Source: Centipeda flueggei ATCC 43531 (GTDB taxonomy: Bacteria; Bacillota; Negativicutes; Selenomonadales; Selenomonadaceae). Taken from it: a stretch of 64,000 nucleotides of DNA. The notes under the pieces were generated by a model that made no database searches, had not been told where the DNA came from, and saw only the letters and a program-made list of their open reading frames with translations. The DNA is taken from the NCBI RefSeq assembly GCF_000160695.1, contig NZ_GG694008.1:118902-182901 (forward strand), in the 5' to 3' direction. Both the position numbers and the translations under genes were made by a program. Each line of letters opens with the position of its first letter. Position 1 is the first letter of the stretch. Positions 1 through 7,856 of this stretch are shown here, piece after piece.

Positions 1-367
1 CCGGCTCCTCCTCGTAGGCATCCGAGAGCTTCAGATCAAACTCCTGCAGGACTTCCTTCATCGCCTCCTCAAGGCCGAGATTGATGAGATTGGCGCGCAG
101 GAGGCGGCCGAGCAGGAACTCAATGGAAAAATAGTAAATCTGCTTGACGCGCTTTTGTGCATACTGTCGGTTCGTTTTGATCCAGTTGTCTGAGATGGAC
201 TGCTTCGCCGTTGCCGCAACCGTCTTGTAGATTTCAGCCTCAGTCAGCTCGTCAACATCTCGTCCGAAGAGCACATGTGCCGTTGTGACAAAGCGGCTCT
301 TCAGAATTTTCTTCATCGTCTCGTAGCTTTTCCCTGTAGGTCTTACATCCTTTTCCTCATGTGCCAA
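1..367 (-). CDS. glgP: Glycogen/starch phosphorylase, N-terminal part (truncated by window edge)
   Basis: The gene runs off the left edge, so only about the first 122 residues are visible. The reading frame contains YFSIEFLLGRLL, the hallmark of the N-terminal region of glycogen/maltodextrin phosphorylases, which release glucose-1-phosphate from alpha-1,4-glucan using phosphate and pyridoxal phosphate. The proposed start is a TTG at 365-367, because an AGGAG motif lies about 7 bases upstream and no better in-frame ATG is present. It follows glgD on the same strand, so degradation and synthesis of glycogen are encoded together. A terminator-like hairpin separates it from glgD. The identity is confident; the catalytic C-terminal part cannot be checked here. 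Confidence 0.85.
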   Translation of the reverse strand, partial: MAHEEKDVRPTGKSYETMKKILKSRFVTTAHVLFGRDVDELTEAEIYKTVAATAKQSISDNWIKTNRQYAQKRVKQIYYFSIEFLLGRLLRANLINLGLEEAMKEVLQEFDLKLSDAYEEEP

Positions 368-430
368 AACGTCCACTCCTTTTCCAAAGCCCCGAAAGTT
401 CCCTCACTCCGTTTTCTGCCGACGGCAGGC

Positions 431-467
431 ATCCCCAAAAGCAAACCAGAAGCCGCTTGCGGCTTCT
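431..467 (-). terminator. Hairpin with U-rich tail between glgD and glgP
   Basis: Arms AGAAGCCGC (448-456) and GCGGCTTCT (459-467) pair perfectly. Read on the minus strand, the hairpin is followed by a T-rich stretch (431-447, including TTTT). It lies just after glgD and before the glgP ribosome binding site, so it may attenuate rather than end the operon. Confidence 0.55.
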
Positions 468-475
468 GACAACCC

Positions 476-1582
476 CTATATCGTCGTGTTCTTGCGTATC
501 ACAAGCGGATATTCTGCGGCTCCCTTCAACCACTTGTCCGCCGTGATGACAACATTCTTATCACAGATGACGTTCTCGACGAGTGCGCCATTCTGGATCT
601 CGCATTTCTGCATAATAATCGAGTTGCGGATCTTCGCCCCGCGCCCGACCGTCACGCCGCGAAACAGGATGCTGTTCTCCACCTCGCCGCGCACGATGCA
701 GCCGTTCGCGATGAGGGAGTTCTCCACCTTCGCCGTTTCCTTGTACTGGACCGGAACACCGTCCTTGATCTTCGTATAGATCGGGCGATCGCCCATGAAA
801 AGCTTCTCCCAGACGACGGGGTCAAGGATCTCCATGTTCGCACGGTAGTATGTGGACATTGAATCCACGTGTGCCATATAGCCGTCATGCGCATAGGCAA
901 ATATCGTGTAGTTCCCGGCACGGCGGATGATGCCGTCGAGGAGGAACATCTGCCCGCCATGCTCGTAGGCATAGCGGACACATTCGACGAAGACGGCCTT
1001 CTCCATCAGGTAGACCCCCATGGAGACCTTCATCCCCTCATAGGCGACCGGCTTTTCTGCAATATCAAGAACAAGCCCGTTCTCCGCCGTCTCAATGACC
1101 ACGTTGCTGCCCATGTTTTCATCTTCGGTCGTATGCGATACGAGCGTGATGTCTGCCCCCGTATTCTGATGAAAGCGCAGCACCTCGTCAAAGTCCACGT
1201 TGTAGACGAAGCTGCCGTTCGCGAGCAGAATATAGTCTGTCGATGCGTGCTCGATAAAGTCAAGATTGTGATAGAAATTCTTAAGATCACCCTTGCGCCG
1301 CTGCGCCTCATCGGGAGCGGCGGGGAGGTAGAAGAGACCGTCATGGCGGCGTGCCAGATCCCAATCCTTGCCGGAACGCAGATGATCGAGGACAGAGCGC
1401 GGCTCGTCGGGGAGCATCACGCCCACCTTGTGCACACCGGAATTGACCATACTCGACAGAGCGAAATCGATCAGGCGATAGCGTCCGGCAAAGGGAATGG
1501 ATTCCACCGCACGGCGGTCGGCAAGCTCACGGATCAGCGAACTGTCCTCCTGCAGATTGATCAGTCCCATTATCGTGTTCAT
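476..1582 (-). CDS. glgD: Glucose-1-phosphate adenylyltransferase, GlgD (regulatory) subunit
   Basis: This 368-residue protein has a nucleotidyltransferase fold followed by a left-handed beta-helix C-terminus, like ADP-glucose pyrophosphorylase. The N-terminal GGxGxRL nucleotide-binding loop of GlgC is replaced by LINLQEDSSLIREL. That is the known signature of Firmicutes GlgD, a subunit that forms a hetero-oligomer with GlgC and modulates its activity. The frame is open further upstream, but the ATG at 1580-1582 is chosen because a GGAGAGG motif sits 7 bases before it and the protein then begins MNTIMGLINL as in relatives. It lies 25 bases after glgC and is clearly co-transcribed with it. Confidence 0.92.
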   Translation of the reverse strand: MNTIMGLINLQEDSSLIRELADRRAVESIPFAGRYRLIDFALSSMVNSGVHKVGVMLPDEPRSVLDHLRSGKDWDLARRHDGLFYLPAAPDEAQRRKGDLKNFYHNLDFIEHASTDYILLANGSFVYNVDFDEVLRFHQNTGADITLVSHTTEDENMGSNVVIETAENGLVLDIAEKPVAYEGMKVSMGVYLMEKAVFVECVRYAYEHGGQMFLLDGIIRRAGNYTIFAYAHDGYMAHVDSMSTYYRANMEILDPVVWEKLFMGDRPIYTKIKDGVPVQYKETAKVENSLIANGCIVRGEVENSILFRGVTVGRGAKIRNSIIMQKCEIQNGALVENVICDKNVVITADKWLKGAAEYPLVIRKNTTI

Positions 1583-1607
1583 CGTCATACCTCTCCATTC
1601 CCACAGC

Positions 1608-2762
1608 TCAGCCGACTTGCTGCTCACCTGCCGCGGCAGTCACCGTCTCCCCCTCCGGAATGACGGCGATCTGTGACTGCTCACCGATGACCTGTGCGCC
1701 AGCTTCAACCGTAACATTCTGTGCAAGGATGGCGTAGTCCACCACTGCGCCTTCAGCGACGCGCGCCGACGGCAGAAGAACGGAGTTGCGTACCACTGCG
1801 CCCTTTGCGACGCGTACGCCCGGAAAGATCACAGAGTTCTCGACCGTGCCGAAGATCATGGTCCCCTCACTGATCATGGCGCGTACAATATGGGCATCCT
1901 TGCCGACGAACTGCGGCGGCATCGACGGATTGAACGAGTAGATGCGCCACTTGCCTGACAGCTCGAACGGCGGCTCATCCTGCAGGAGATCCATATTCGC
2001 CTGCCAAAGGCTCTCAATCGTGCCGACATCTTTCCAATAGCCATTGAATGCGTAGGAATAGAGTCGTCCGCCATCCGACAGCATCTGCGGAATGATGTCC
2101 TTGCCGAAATCGTGGCTGGATGTCTCGCTCTTTGCATCTGCTGTAAGGTATTTCTCCAAATAGTCGCGGCTGAAGATATAGATGCCCATCGACGCGAGAT
2201 TGCTCTTGGGCTTCGCGGGTTTCTCCTCGAACTCAACAATGCGTCCGCTCTCATCCGTATTCATGATGCCGAAGCGCGACGCCTCTTCCCACGGCACCTC
2301 AAAGACGCCGATGGTGGCTTCTGCCTTCGTCTTCTTGTGCTGCTCGAGCATCCACGCATAGTCCATCGTATAGATATGGTCGCCCGAGAGGATGAGCACA
2401 TAGTCGGGATCCGACATATCAATGAAGTTGAGGTTCTGGTAGATGGCATCCGCCGTGCCGCGGTACCACTCTGCGCCCTTCTCACGTGCATATGGCGGAA
2501 GGACGAAGAGCCCCCCGTCGCGCTTGTCGAGATCCCATGCACTGCCCGAGCCGAGGTACTGGTTCAGCTCAAGCGGACGGTACTGCGTCAGCACACCGAC
2601 ACGCTCAATGCCGGAGTTCACGCAGTTGCTGAGCGGAAAATCAATGATGCGGTACTTTCCGCCAAACGGGACGGCGGGCTTTGCAACACGCTTTGTCAGG
2701 GCACCGAGGCGGCTGCCTTGTCCGCCCGCCAAAATCATTGCCAAGCATTCAATCTTTCTCAT
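1608..2762 (-). CDS. glgC: Glucose-1-phosphate adenylyltransferase, catalytic subunit GlgC
   Basis: The product (384 residues) makes ADP-glucose from ATP and glucose-1-phosphate, the committed step of bacterial glycogen synthesis. The nucleotide-binding loop GGQGSRLG is at residues 13-20. Other family motifs are [35 protein letters not shown] and FEEKP, followed by a hexapeptide-repeat C-terminus. The frame extends 30 codons upstream, but the ATG at 2760-2762 has an AGGGGAG site 8 bases away and gives the usual [14 protein letters not shown] start. It is the first gene of the glgC-glgD(-glgP) operon and is preceded by an unusually long leader with its own promoter. Confidence 0.96.
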   Translation of the reverse strand: MRKIECLAMILAGGQGSRLGALTKRVAKPAVPFGGKYRIIDFPLSNCVNSGIERVGVLTQYRPLELNQYLGSGSAWDLDKRDGGLFVLPPYAREKGAEWYRGTADAIYQNLNFIDMSDPDYVLILSGDHIYTMDYAWMLEQHKKTKAEATIGVFEVPWEEASRFGIMNTDESGRIVEFEEKPAKPKSNLASMGIYIFSRDYLEKYLTADAKSETSSHDFGKDIIPQMLSDGGRLYSYAFNGYWKDVGTIESLWQANMDLLQDEPPFELSGKWRIYSFNPSMPPQFVGKDAHIVRAMISEGTMIFGTVENSVIFPGVRVAKGAVVRNSVLLPSARVAEGAVVDYAILAQNVTVEAGAQVIGEQSQIAVIPEGETVTAAAGEQQVG

Positions 2763-3047
2763 AGGACATTCTCCCCTCTCGGATACCGAGCGGTATCCCA
2801 ACCATGTATGCAATGGCCGCGCAACGAGGTTTATCGTACGCTTGTTTGACACGCCATATTTCTGCCAATGTGATCCATATTTCTGCTGCTTGTCCCCAGC
2901 ATTCTCTTTCGTGTTTTCTCCCTCTGCCTATTATTTATAGGATATTTATTCGATGTACGAAAGAAATTTCCTGCATTTTTCTTTCAATTCTTAAAAAATA
3001 TTTTTTTCGCAAAGCCCCTGTATTTCAAGGTTTCAAGCACTTATCAT
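2763..3047 (-). promoter_or_regulatory. Long (about 285 nt) 5' leader of glgC with a hairpin next to the ribosome binding site
   Basis: No gene is seen between the glgC start and its predicted promoter. The predicted transcript start is near 3047, so the mRNA has a leader of nearly 300 nt. A perfect hairpin, GGATACC (2781-2787) with GGTATCC (2792-2798) around the loop GAGC, sits directly upstream of the glgC Shine-Dalgarno. The rest is A+T-rich and matches no riboswitch I recognise. Regulation of translation is an inference. Confidence 0.4.
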
Positions 3048-3053
3048 ATCATT

Positions 3054-3082
3054 ATTATAGTATATGATTACTTTAATAGCAA
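3054..3082 (-). promoter_or_regulatory. Sigma-A type promoter for the glycogen operon
   Basis: On the minus strand there is a -35 TTGCTA (3077-3082), a 17-base spacer and a perfect -10 TATAAT (3054-3059). It points toward glgC. It lies back to back with the rpsT promoter, so this gap is a divergent promoter region. Confidence 0.75.
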
Positions 3083-3139
3083 GCGCGAAAGTAATAATAA
3101 TTTGCATACAATTTTCACATGAGCTCTACGAAAAAAATA

Positions 3140-3168
3140 TTGCATTCTCGTTTGGCTTGTGATAGAAT
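3140..3168 (+). promoter_or_regulatory. Sigma-A type promoter for rpsT
   Basis: The -35 TTGCAT (3140-3145), 17-base spacer and -10 TAGAAT (3163-3168) lie just upstream of the rpsT Shine-Dalgarno, giving a leader of about 29 nt. Spacing and position are ideal. Confidence 0.75.
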
Positions 3169-3203
3169 TACGCAGTACATTTTTCATTGAGGAGGTGAAC
3201 GAT

Positions 3204-3470
3204 TTGCCAAACATTAAGGCATCCATTCTGAGTGTAAAATCTGACGCCAAGCGCCATGCACGCAATGTTGCGGAAAAGACGCGCGTCCGCCGTGCCATCC
3301 GCAGTGTCAATGATGCTGTTGCTGCCGGCAACGCAGATGAGGCGAAAACCCTCCTCGTCGCAGCATATAAGTCCATCGACCAGGCTGCTGCAAACAACGT
3401 CTACCACAAGAACGCTGCGGCACGCAAGAAGTCGCGCCTTGCCAAGAAGGTCAACGCGCTGGCACAGTAA
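3204..3470 (+). CDS. rpsT: 30S ribosomal protein S20
   Basis: The product is a basic 88-residue protein beginning PNIKASILSVKSDAKRHARN after its start codon and rich in Ala, Lys and Arg, as expected for S20, which binds 16S rRNA early in 30S assembly. The start is a TTG at 3204-3206: the Shine-Dalgarno GGAGGTG (3191-3197) is six bases away, and the family N-terminus begins exactly here. An upstream in-frame ATG would add an unrelated 15 residues. Rare TTG starts are typical of rpsT genes, where they limit expression. It is monocistronic, with its own promoter and terminator. Confidence 0.95.
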   Translation: MPNIKASILSVKSDAKRHARNVAEKTRVRRAIRSVNDAVAAGNADEAKTLLVAAYKSIDQAAANNVYHKNAAARKKSRLAKKVNALAQ

Positions 3471-3476
3471 GGATAG

Positions 3477-3511
3477 AAAAACGCCATTCCGTGCGAAATG
3501 GCGTTTTTTTG
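3477..3511. terminator. Intrinsic terminator between rpsT and a convergent MFS gene
   Basis: The arms AACGCCATT and AATGGCGTT surround CCGTGCGA-type loop sequence and are flanked by A-rich and T-rich tracts, so the hairpin can terminate both rpsT and the convergent gene at 3519. Confidence 0.85.
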
Positions 3512-3518
3512 TATCCAT

Positions 3519-4670
3519 TTATTTGATGCGTTTGAAGACACAGAACCCGATCGCCGCCTGCAGGATGCTGAGCACAGCGAGCATTGCAAATGCCGTCTGC
3601 AGCGTTGTGAGCGACGAGACGAATCCGATGGCGGCCGGCCCTGCCAGAATGCCGAGGTAGCCCATGGTGCTGACAGCGGAGACCGCCGCACTGACCGGCA
3701 TGACGTTCTGCCGCCCCATCAGAGAGAAGAAGACGGGCACGATGTTCGCGCTCCCGATGCCGATGGCAAAGAATCCGACATAGAGCAGCGTATCCACGGG
3801 CGCAAACATGACGAGCAAAATCCCGCCAAATGCGAGCAGCGCACCGCCGACGGCAACGGGGAGTGCGCCGATGCGCTGCACAACGCGGTCGCCGAGAAAG
3901 CGCATCGTAAGCATTGCGGCGGAGAAGACGGAATAGCCTGTGCCCGCAAGTGCGAGATCCATTCCGCGCACCGTGGTCAGATAGACGCCGCCCCAGTCCA
4001 TGACCGCCCCCTCACTGAGGAACGCAATGAACGCCGTCATGCCGACAAAGACAATGATGCCGCGCGGCAGTGCAAGCAGCGTTCTGCTGCCCCCGCCGTA
4101 CGGAATCAGATGGCGTCCGAACACCGCCGTCAGGAGAAAGATGAGCCCTGCCGCAATCGCCGTCGACTGAAATGGCGAGAGTCCGAGCAGCCCGACCCAG
4201 ACACCGTAGAGGCCGGCGCCGACGAAGCCGCCAAGGCTCCAGAAGGCGTGCATCCCGCTCATGATGCGCCGCCCGATGCCCTTCTCCACCAGTACGGCGA
4301 CGATGTTGACCACAACGTCGATACAGCCCATCACCGCACCGAAGATGAGCACCGCCGGCACGGCCAGGACAAGTGCATCCACGCATGAGACGAGCAGAAG
4401 AATCACGGCAAAGAGAATCGCTGCCGTCATGACGACGCGACGGCACCCGAGCCGCATGGCGAGTGCGCCCGAGAGCGGCATCGTCAGGAGCGAGCCGACA
4501 CCGATGCAGAGCAGCAGCATCCCGAGCACGTCGTCCCCCACCATCAGCCGCTCGCGCAGGAGAGGGACGAGCGGCGCCCACGTCGCCGTGCCAAATCCAC
4601 CGATAAAGAAGAAGGCACGCGTCGCGTGCACCTCACGCATCCCAATTTCTTTTTTCCCTGTATCTCCCAT
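3519..4670 (-). CDS. MFS transporter, 12 membrane segments (YbjJ-like)
   Basis: The product (about 383 residues) is hydrophobic throughout, with about twelve predicted membrane spans and the MFS loop motif R-L-G-C-R-R after the second span. Its start, with a TRAFFFIGGFGTATWAPLVP-type first helix, resembles the YbjJ-like group of MFS proteins, whose substrates are largely unknown. The ATG at 4668-4670 is preferred over an upstream GTG at 4704-4706, since GGGG lies six bases before it and the GTG has no ribosome binding site; the choice is uncertain. It is divergent from the second MFS gene at 4787. Substrate unknown; export of a small molecule is the likeliest role. Confidence 0.75.
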   Translation of the reverse strand: MGDTGKKEIGMREVHATRAFFFIGGFGTATWAPLVPLLRERLMVGDDVLGMLLLCIGVGSLLTMPLSGALAMRLGCRRVVMTAAILFAVILLLVSCVDALVLAVPAVLIFGAVMGCIDVVVNIVAVLVEKGIGRRIMSGMHAFWSLGGFVGAGLYGVWVGLLGLSPFQSTAIAAGLIFLLTAVFGRHLIPYGGGSRTLLALPRGIIVFVGMTAFIAFLSEGAVMDWGGVYLTTVRGMDLALAGTGYSVFSAAMLTMRFLGDRVVQRIGALPVAVGGALLAFGGILLVMFAPVDTLLYVGFFAIGIGSANIVPVFFSLMGRQNVMPVSAAVSAVSTMGYLGILAGPAAIGFVSSLTTLQTAFAMLAVLSILQAAIGFCVFKRIK

Positions 4671-4786
4671 GATTCGCCCCATTTCGCCGTACCGTCCAAA
4701 ACTCACGCCATTCTACCATGGAAATAGAAAAAGTAAACCATGCTTCTTGACAGATATGAGGTATCATTGATAAAGAGGATGATAAC

Positions 4787-5965
4787 ATGAACGAACCGGC
4801 AACAAAGGGAGTGCTCTGGACGCGCGAATTTCTCGGCATGAGTCTCGTCAGCTTCCTCATCTATCTGACGCAATACGCGATGATCGCGGCACTCCCCATC
4901 GTCATGATGCAGGAGTACGGAGGCGGCGACGTCGAAGCAGGTCTCGCCATGACCTTCTTCCAGATCGGCACGGTTGCTGCGCGCCCCTGTGCGGGCATTC
5001 TCATCGACGCCGTCAACAAGCGGCGCCTCATGATCGTCATCAGCATCCTGTTTTTCATCGTTATGGCGCTCTTCCTCGTCGCCTCTGCGATCTCCATGCT
5101 CTACGGCCTGCGCCTCCTCCACGGCGTCATTTTCGCCGTGGCGACAACGACGGCAGCAGCGCTCGCAGCACTGATTCTTCCGCCCTCGCGCAAGGGAGAG
5201 GGCATCGGCTACTTTGCCCTCTCCACCAATCTCGCGATGGTCGTCGGGCCCATGGTCGGACTGCTCATCATGGAGCATCTCTCGAGCACAGTGCTCTTCG
5301 CTGCACTCAGTGTACTTGCCGCACTCTCCATCGTGATGAGCACGATGCGTCTGCCCGATGCCGTCATCCTGCCGCAGGGTGCACGGCACCGTCTCTCCAT
5401 TCAGACATTTATCGAGCGGCGCGCGCTCGCGCCCGCCCTCATCGCGGGGATTCTCTTCTTCGCCTACGGCAGTGTGCTCACCTTTATCCCGCTCTATACG
5501 CGCAGTCTCGGGCTGTCGGCAGAGACGAGTCTCTTCTACGCCTGCTATGCGGGAGCGATTCTCGTGACACGTCCCTTTGTCGGACGCATCTTTGACCGCA
5601 TGGGGCCGGACTATACGGTCTACCCGGGGGTACTTCTCTTTGCCGTTGGCATGGCGCTCCTCGGCAGCATCATGGGACTCACGGGACTGATCGGCGCCGC
5701 CCTGCTCCTCGGCACAGGGTTCGGCGCAGTCACGCCTGCGCTTCAGACGCTTGCCGTGCGCAGTGTCCCCGCGTCACGTGCCGGCGTCGCCACAGCGACC
5801 TACTTCTGGTCACTCGACATCAGCGTTGGGCTTGCTGCTGCAGGGCTCGGCATCGTCGCTGTCACATACGGCTATGCATTCACCTACCGCATCGTAGATG
5901 TCGCCGTCATCGCCGCCGCCGCACTCTGCTACACCATCTGGCGGCGCATGGGGAAAAAGGAATAG
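4787..5965 (+). CDS. MFS transporter (arabinose-efflux-like), 12 membrane segments
   Basis: This 392-residue protein has about twelve hydrophobic segments. The first helix region contains FLGMSLVSFLIYLTQYAMIA, and an MFS signature is seen in the loop 2-3 region (GILIDAVNKRRLM), as in drug/sugar exporters of the AraJ/YfcJ type. The ATG at 4787 follows an AGAGG motif with suitable spacing. It is transcribed divergently from the unrelated MFS gene at 3519-4670, with about 116 bases between them. The substrate cannot be read from the sequence. A strong terminator follows. Confidence 0.78.
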   Translation: MNEPATKGVLWTREFLGMSLVSFLIYLTQYAMIAALPIVMMQEYGGGDVEAGLAMTFFQIGTVAARPCAGILIDAVNKRRLMIVISILFFIVMALFLVASAISMLYGLRLLHGVIFAVATTTAAALAALILPPSRKGEGIGYFALSTNLAMVVGPMVGLLIMEHLSSTVLFAALSVLAALSIVMSTMRLPDAVILPQGARHRLSIQTFIERRALAPALIAGILFFAYGSVLTFIPLYTRSLGLSAETSLFYACYAGAILVTRPFVGRIFDRMGPDYTVYPGVLLFAVGMALLGSIMGLTGLIGAALLLGTGFGAVTPALQTLAVRSVPASRAGVATATYFWSLDISVGLAAAGLGIVAVTYGYAFTYRIVDVAVIAAAALCYTIWRRMGKKE

Positions 5966-5977
5966 GGATCGTCAAAG

Positions 5978-6020
5978 CGGCTGCTGTACGAAGAAATCAT
6001 ACGTACAGCAGCCGATTTTT
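5978..6020. terminator. Bidirectional terminator between MFS and M48 genes
   Basis: Thirteen-base arms (5978-5990 and 6002-6014) pair perfectly around an 11-base loop. A T5 run follows on the plus strand, and the T-run overlaps the stop of the convergent protease gene. Confidence 0.85.
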
Positions 6021-7806
6021 ACATTCCGCTCTCCTTTTTCTGCTCCTCCTCTGCTTCCCGCGCCTTCTTCTCTGCCTTCTTGCGCGCCTGATAGGCACGT
6101 CCATCGATCTGCTCCAGATAGCTGTCGGGGATGCGTGCAGCCGCCTTCGGCTCGACCGCATAGAGTTTTTTGTAGTAGTCCTTTGCCGCATCACCGTCGC
6201 CCAGCTCATCGTAGATCTCTGCGGCGATCAGATACCCATAGGGGCTCTTTGCGTCCACCTCGATTGCCTTCAGTGCATCAGTGAGTGCGCCGTCGCGCTC
6301 GCCGAGCATGCGCCGCACATCCGCGCGGTTGACCCACGTGAGGACATCTGACGGGGCATCGGCGACACCGCGGTCGGCGTCGGCGCGGGCACGGTCAGCG
6401 TCGCCCAGCACGGCATAGGCACGCGCACGAATGACATAGCTGAGGGCAGGCTTGTCGTCGTGCGCCGCACCAAAGACACGCGCCATCAGCATGAGGGCAC
6501 GCATCCCGTCGCCATAGTCACTGTAGGCGTCGCTGTTCTCGCGTATTTTATCCACTGCCTTCGCATCGGCGGCCTCAACCGCCGCACGCTCCGCCTCTCG
6601 TTCCGCGGCACGCGTCTGCTCCTCGCTGCGCAGCTTCTCCCGCGCGCCGCTCGCCGTCTCCCCGGCATACGCATCCCCAACGAGGGCGATGAGCTGCGCC
6701 CCGGCCTTAGACTTCTCCACAAGGGGCAGCAGTGCCGCATTGATACGGGCATCACCGCGCAGCGATACGCCCCCGCCGCGCGTTACAGAGAGTCCCCAAT
6801 CCGCTGCACTGTCATAGTCATGAAAAGCACGAGCAAGCGCACCTGCCGCGAGATAGGCATTCTCGGGGCTGTTGTCATAGTCCTCATCCGTCTGCGTCGC
6901 CGTGAGGAGCGGCGTGCCGTCGATGCAGACCGTCCGCCGATCCGCCACCGTCACGTGCCCCGCACTGTATGCCGCAAGCATCTCCGCGAGCTTTGCCTCG
7001 CGCCGCTCCGTCGCAGGGTGGTCGGAGTAATCGTCCTGCGGAAGATCCTTGTCCTTTGGATTCTGGTACTCCTGCAAATCCTGCGTGACATAGGTTAGAT
7101 AGTAACCCATCCGTGCCATTGCCGCCGCACCGCCGCCGGGGTTGAAGCCGGCGCTCGTCATGATATGGAAGCCGCCCTCGTCCGCCTCGTACTCTGTGGG
7201 CAGAGTGATGTTTTTTGCAATGGAATAGCCCGCCAGTGCATTGAGCTTGTTCCAGTCCATCAGCCCCGCATCCATGTTGAGAAAGCTCATCCCATAGTAC
7301 TGCGCTGCCGCCTTCGCATAGTTATGTGCGCTGTGCTGACGGATACCGTGCGTCATCTCGTGACCGAGCACCGCCGCAATCTCATCCACGTTTCCGTTCA
7401 GTCCGCGAATCAGCCCGCGATTGATGCTCACGTAGTCCGTCGGATAGCATGCAGCGTTAAAGACAGAGCTGTCGTTCACCGCCCAGACAAAGGGAAGCGA
7501 GTTCACGCGGAGCACATAGTCTCCGTCCTGCACGAGCCGCTGCATCACATGATCGATAAGAGCAATATCGCGTGCATTTCGTGCGCGTCCGTTTTCCTCA
7601 ATATCCTGCCGCTCGCTCTCATGCTGCGCGTGAACATCGTTGCCGAGCGCGAGCACCGCACCGAGCGTTGAATGGTATGCACCGAGCACGCCGAGTGCCT
7701 GTGCCGCAATACCCCATGCGTCGATTGCCTCGGCGCGCAGAGGAGAAACAAGCAGCCCAAGCCCCGTGATGAAAGCGGCGAACACCGTAAGATTTTTCTT
7801 CCGCAT
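6019..7806 (-). CDS. Secreted or periplasmic M48-family zinc metalloprotease with TPR-like C-terminus
   Basis: The product (595 residues) starts with a signal peptide (MRKKNLTVFAAFITGLGLLV, then an Ala-rich cleavage region around residue 25). The zinc motif HEMTH is at residues 149-153, and the third ligand lies in the EYEADEGG segment, as in M48 proteases of the BepA/LoiP type. The C-terminal half is helical, Ala/Asp-rich and looks like tetratricopeptide repeats, also as in BepA, which handles outer-membrane protein quality control. The second of two adjacent ATGs is used, because GGAGG lies five bases before it. In a diderm Firmicute a periplasmic or envelope-maintenance role is a reasonable inference. 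Confidence 0.85.
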   Translation of the reverse strand: MRKKNLTVFAAFITGLGLLVSPLRAEAIDAWGIAAQALGVLGAYHSTLGAVLALGNDVHAQHESERQDIEENGRARNARDIALIDHVMQRLVQDGDYVLRVNSLPFVWAVNDSSVFNAACYPTDYVSINRGLIRGLNGNVDEIAAVLGHEMTHGIRQHSAHNYAKAAAQYYGMSFLNMDAGLMDWNKLNALAGYSIAKNITLPTEYEADEGGFHIMTSAGFNPGGGAAAMARMGYYLTYVTQDLQEYQNPKDKDLPQDDYSDHPATERREAKLAEMLAAYSAGHVTVADRRTVCIDGTPLLTATQTDEDYDNSPENAYLAAGALARAFHDYDSAADWGLSVTRGGGVSLRGDARINAALLPLVEKSKAGAQLIALVGDAYAGETASGAREKLRSEEQTRAAEREAERAAVEAADAKAVDKIRENSDAYSDYGDGMRALMLMARVFGAAHDDKPALSYVIRARAYAVLGDADRARADADRGVADAPSDVLTWVNRADVRRMLGERDGALTDALKAIEVDAKSPYGYLIAAEIYDELGDGDAAKDYYKKLYAVEPKAAARIPDSYLEQIDGRAYQARKKAEKKAREAEEEQKKESGM

Positions 7807-7856
7807 CATATCCTCCATTCCTTTTACAGATGATAGCACAACTTTCTTATCTTCTG

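Noticed and set aside
4747-4775. TTGACA with a possible -10 ahead of the MFS gene at 4787
   Set aside because: The only -10 at correct distance would start transcription inside or after the ribosome binding site, leaving no usable leader.
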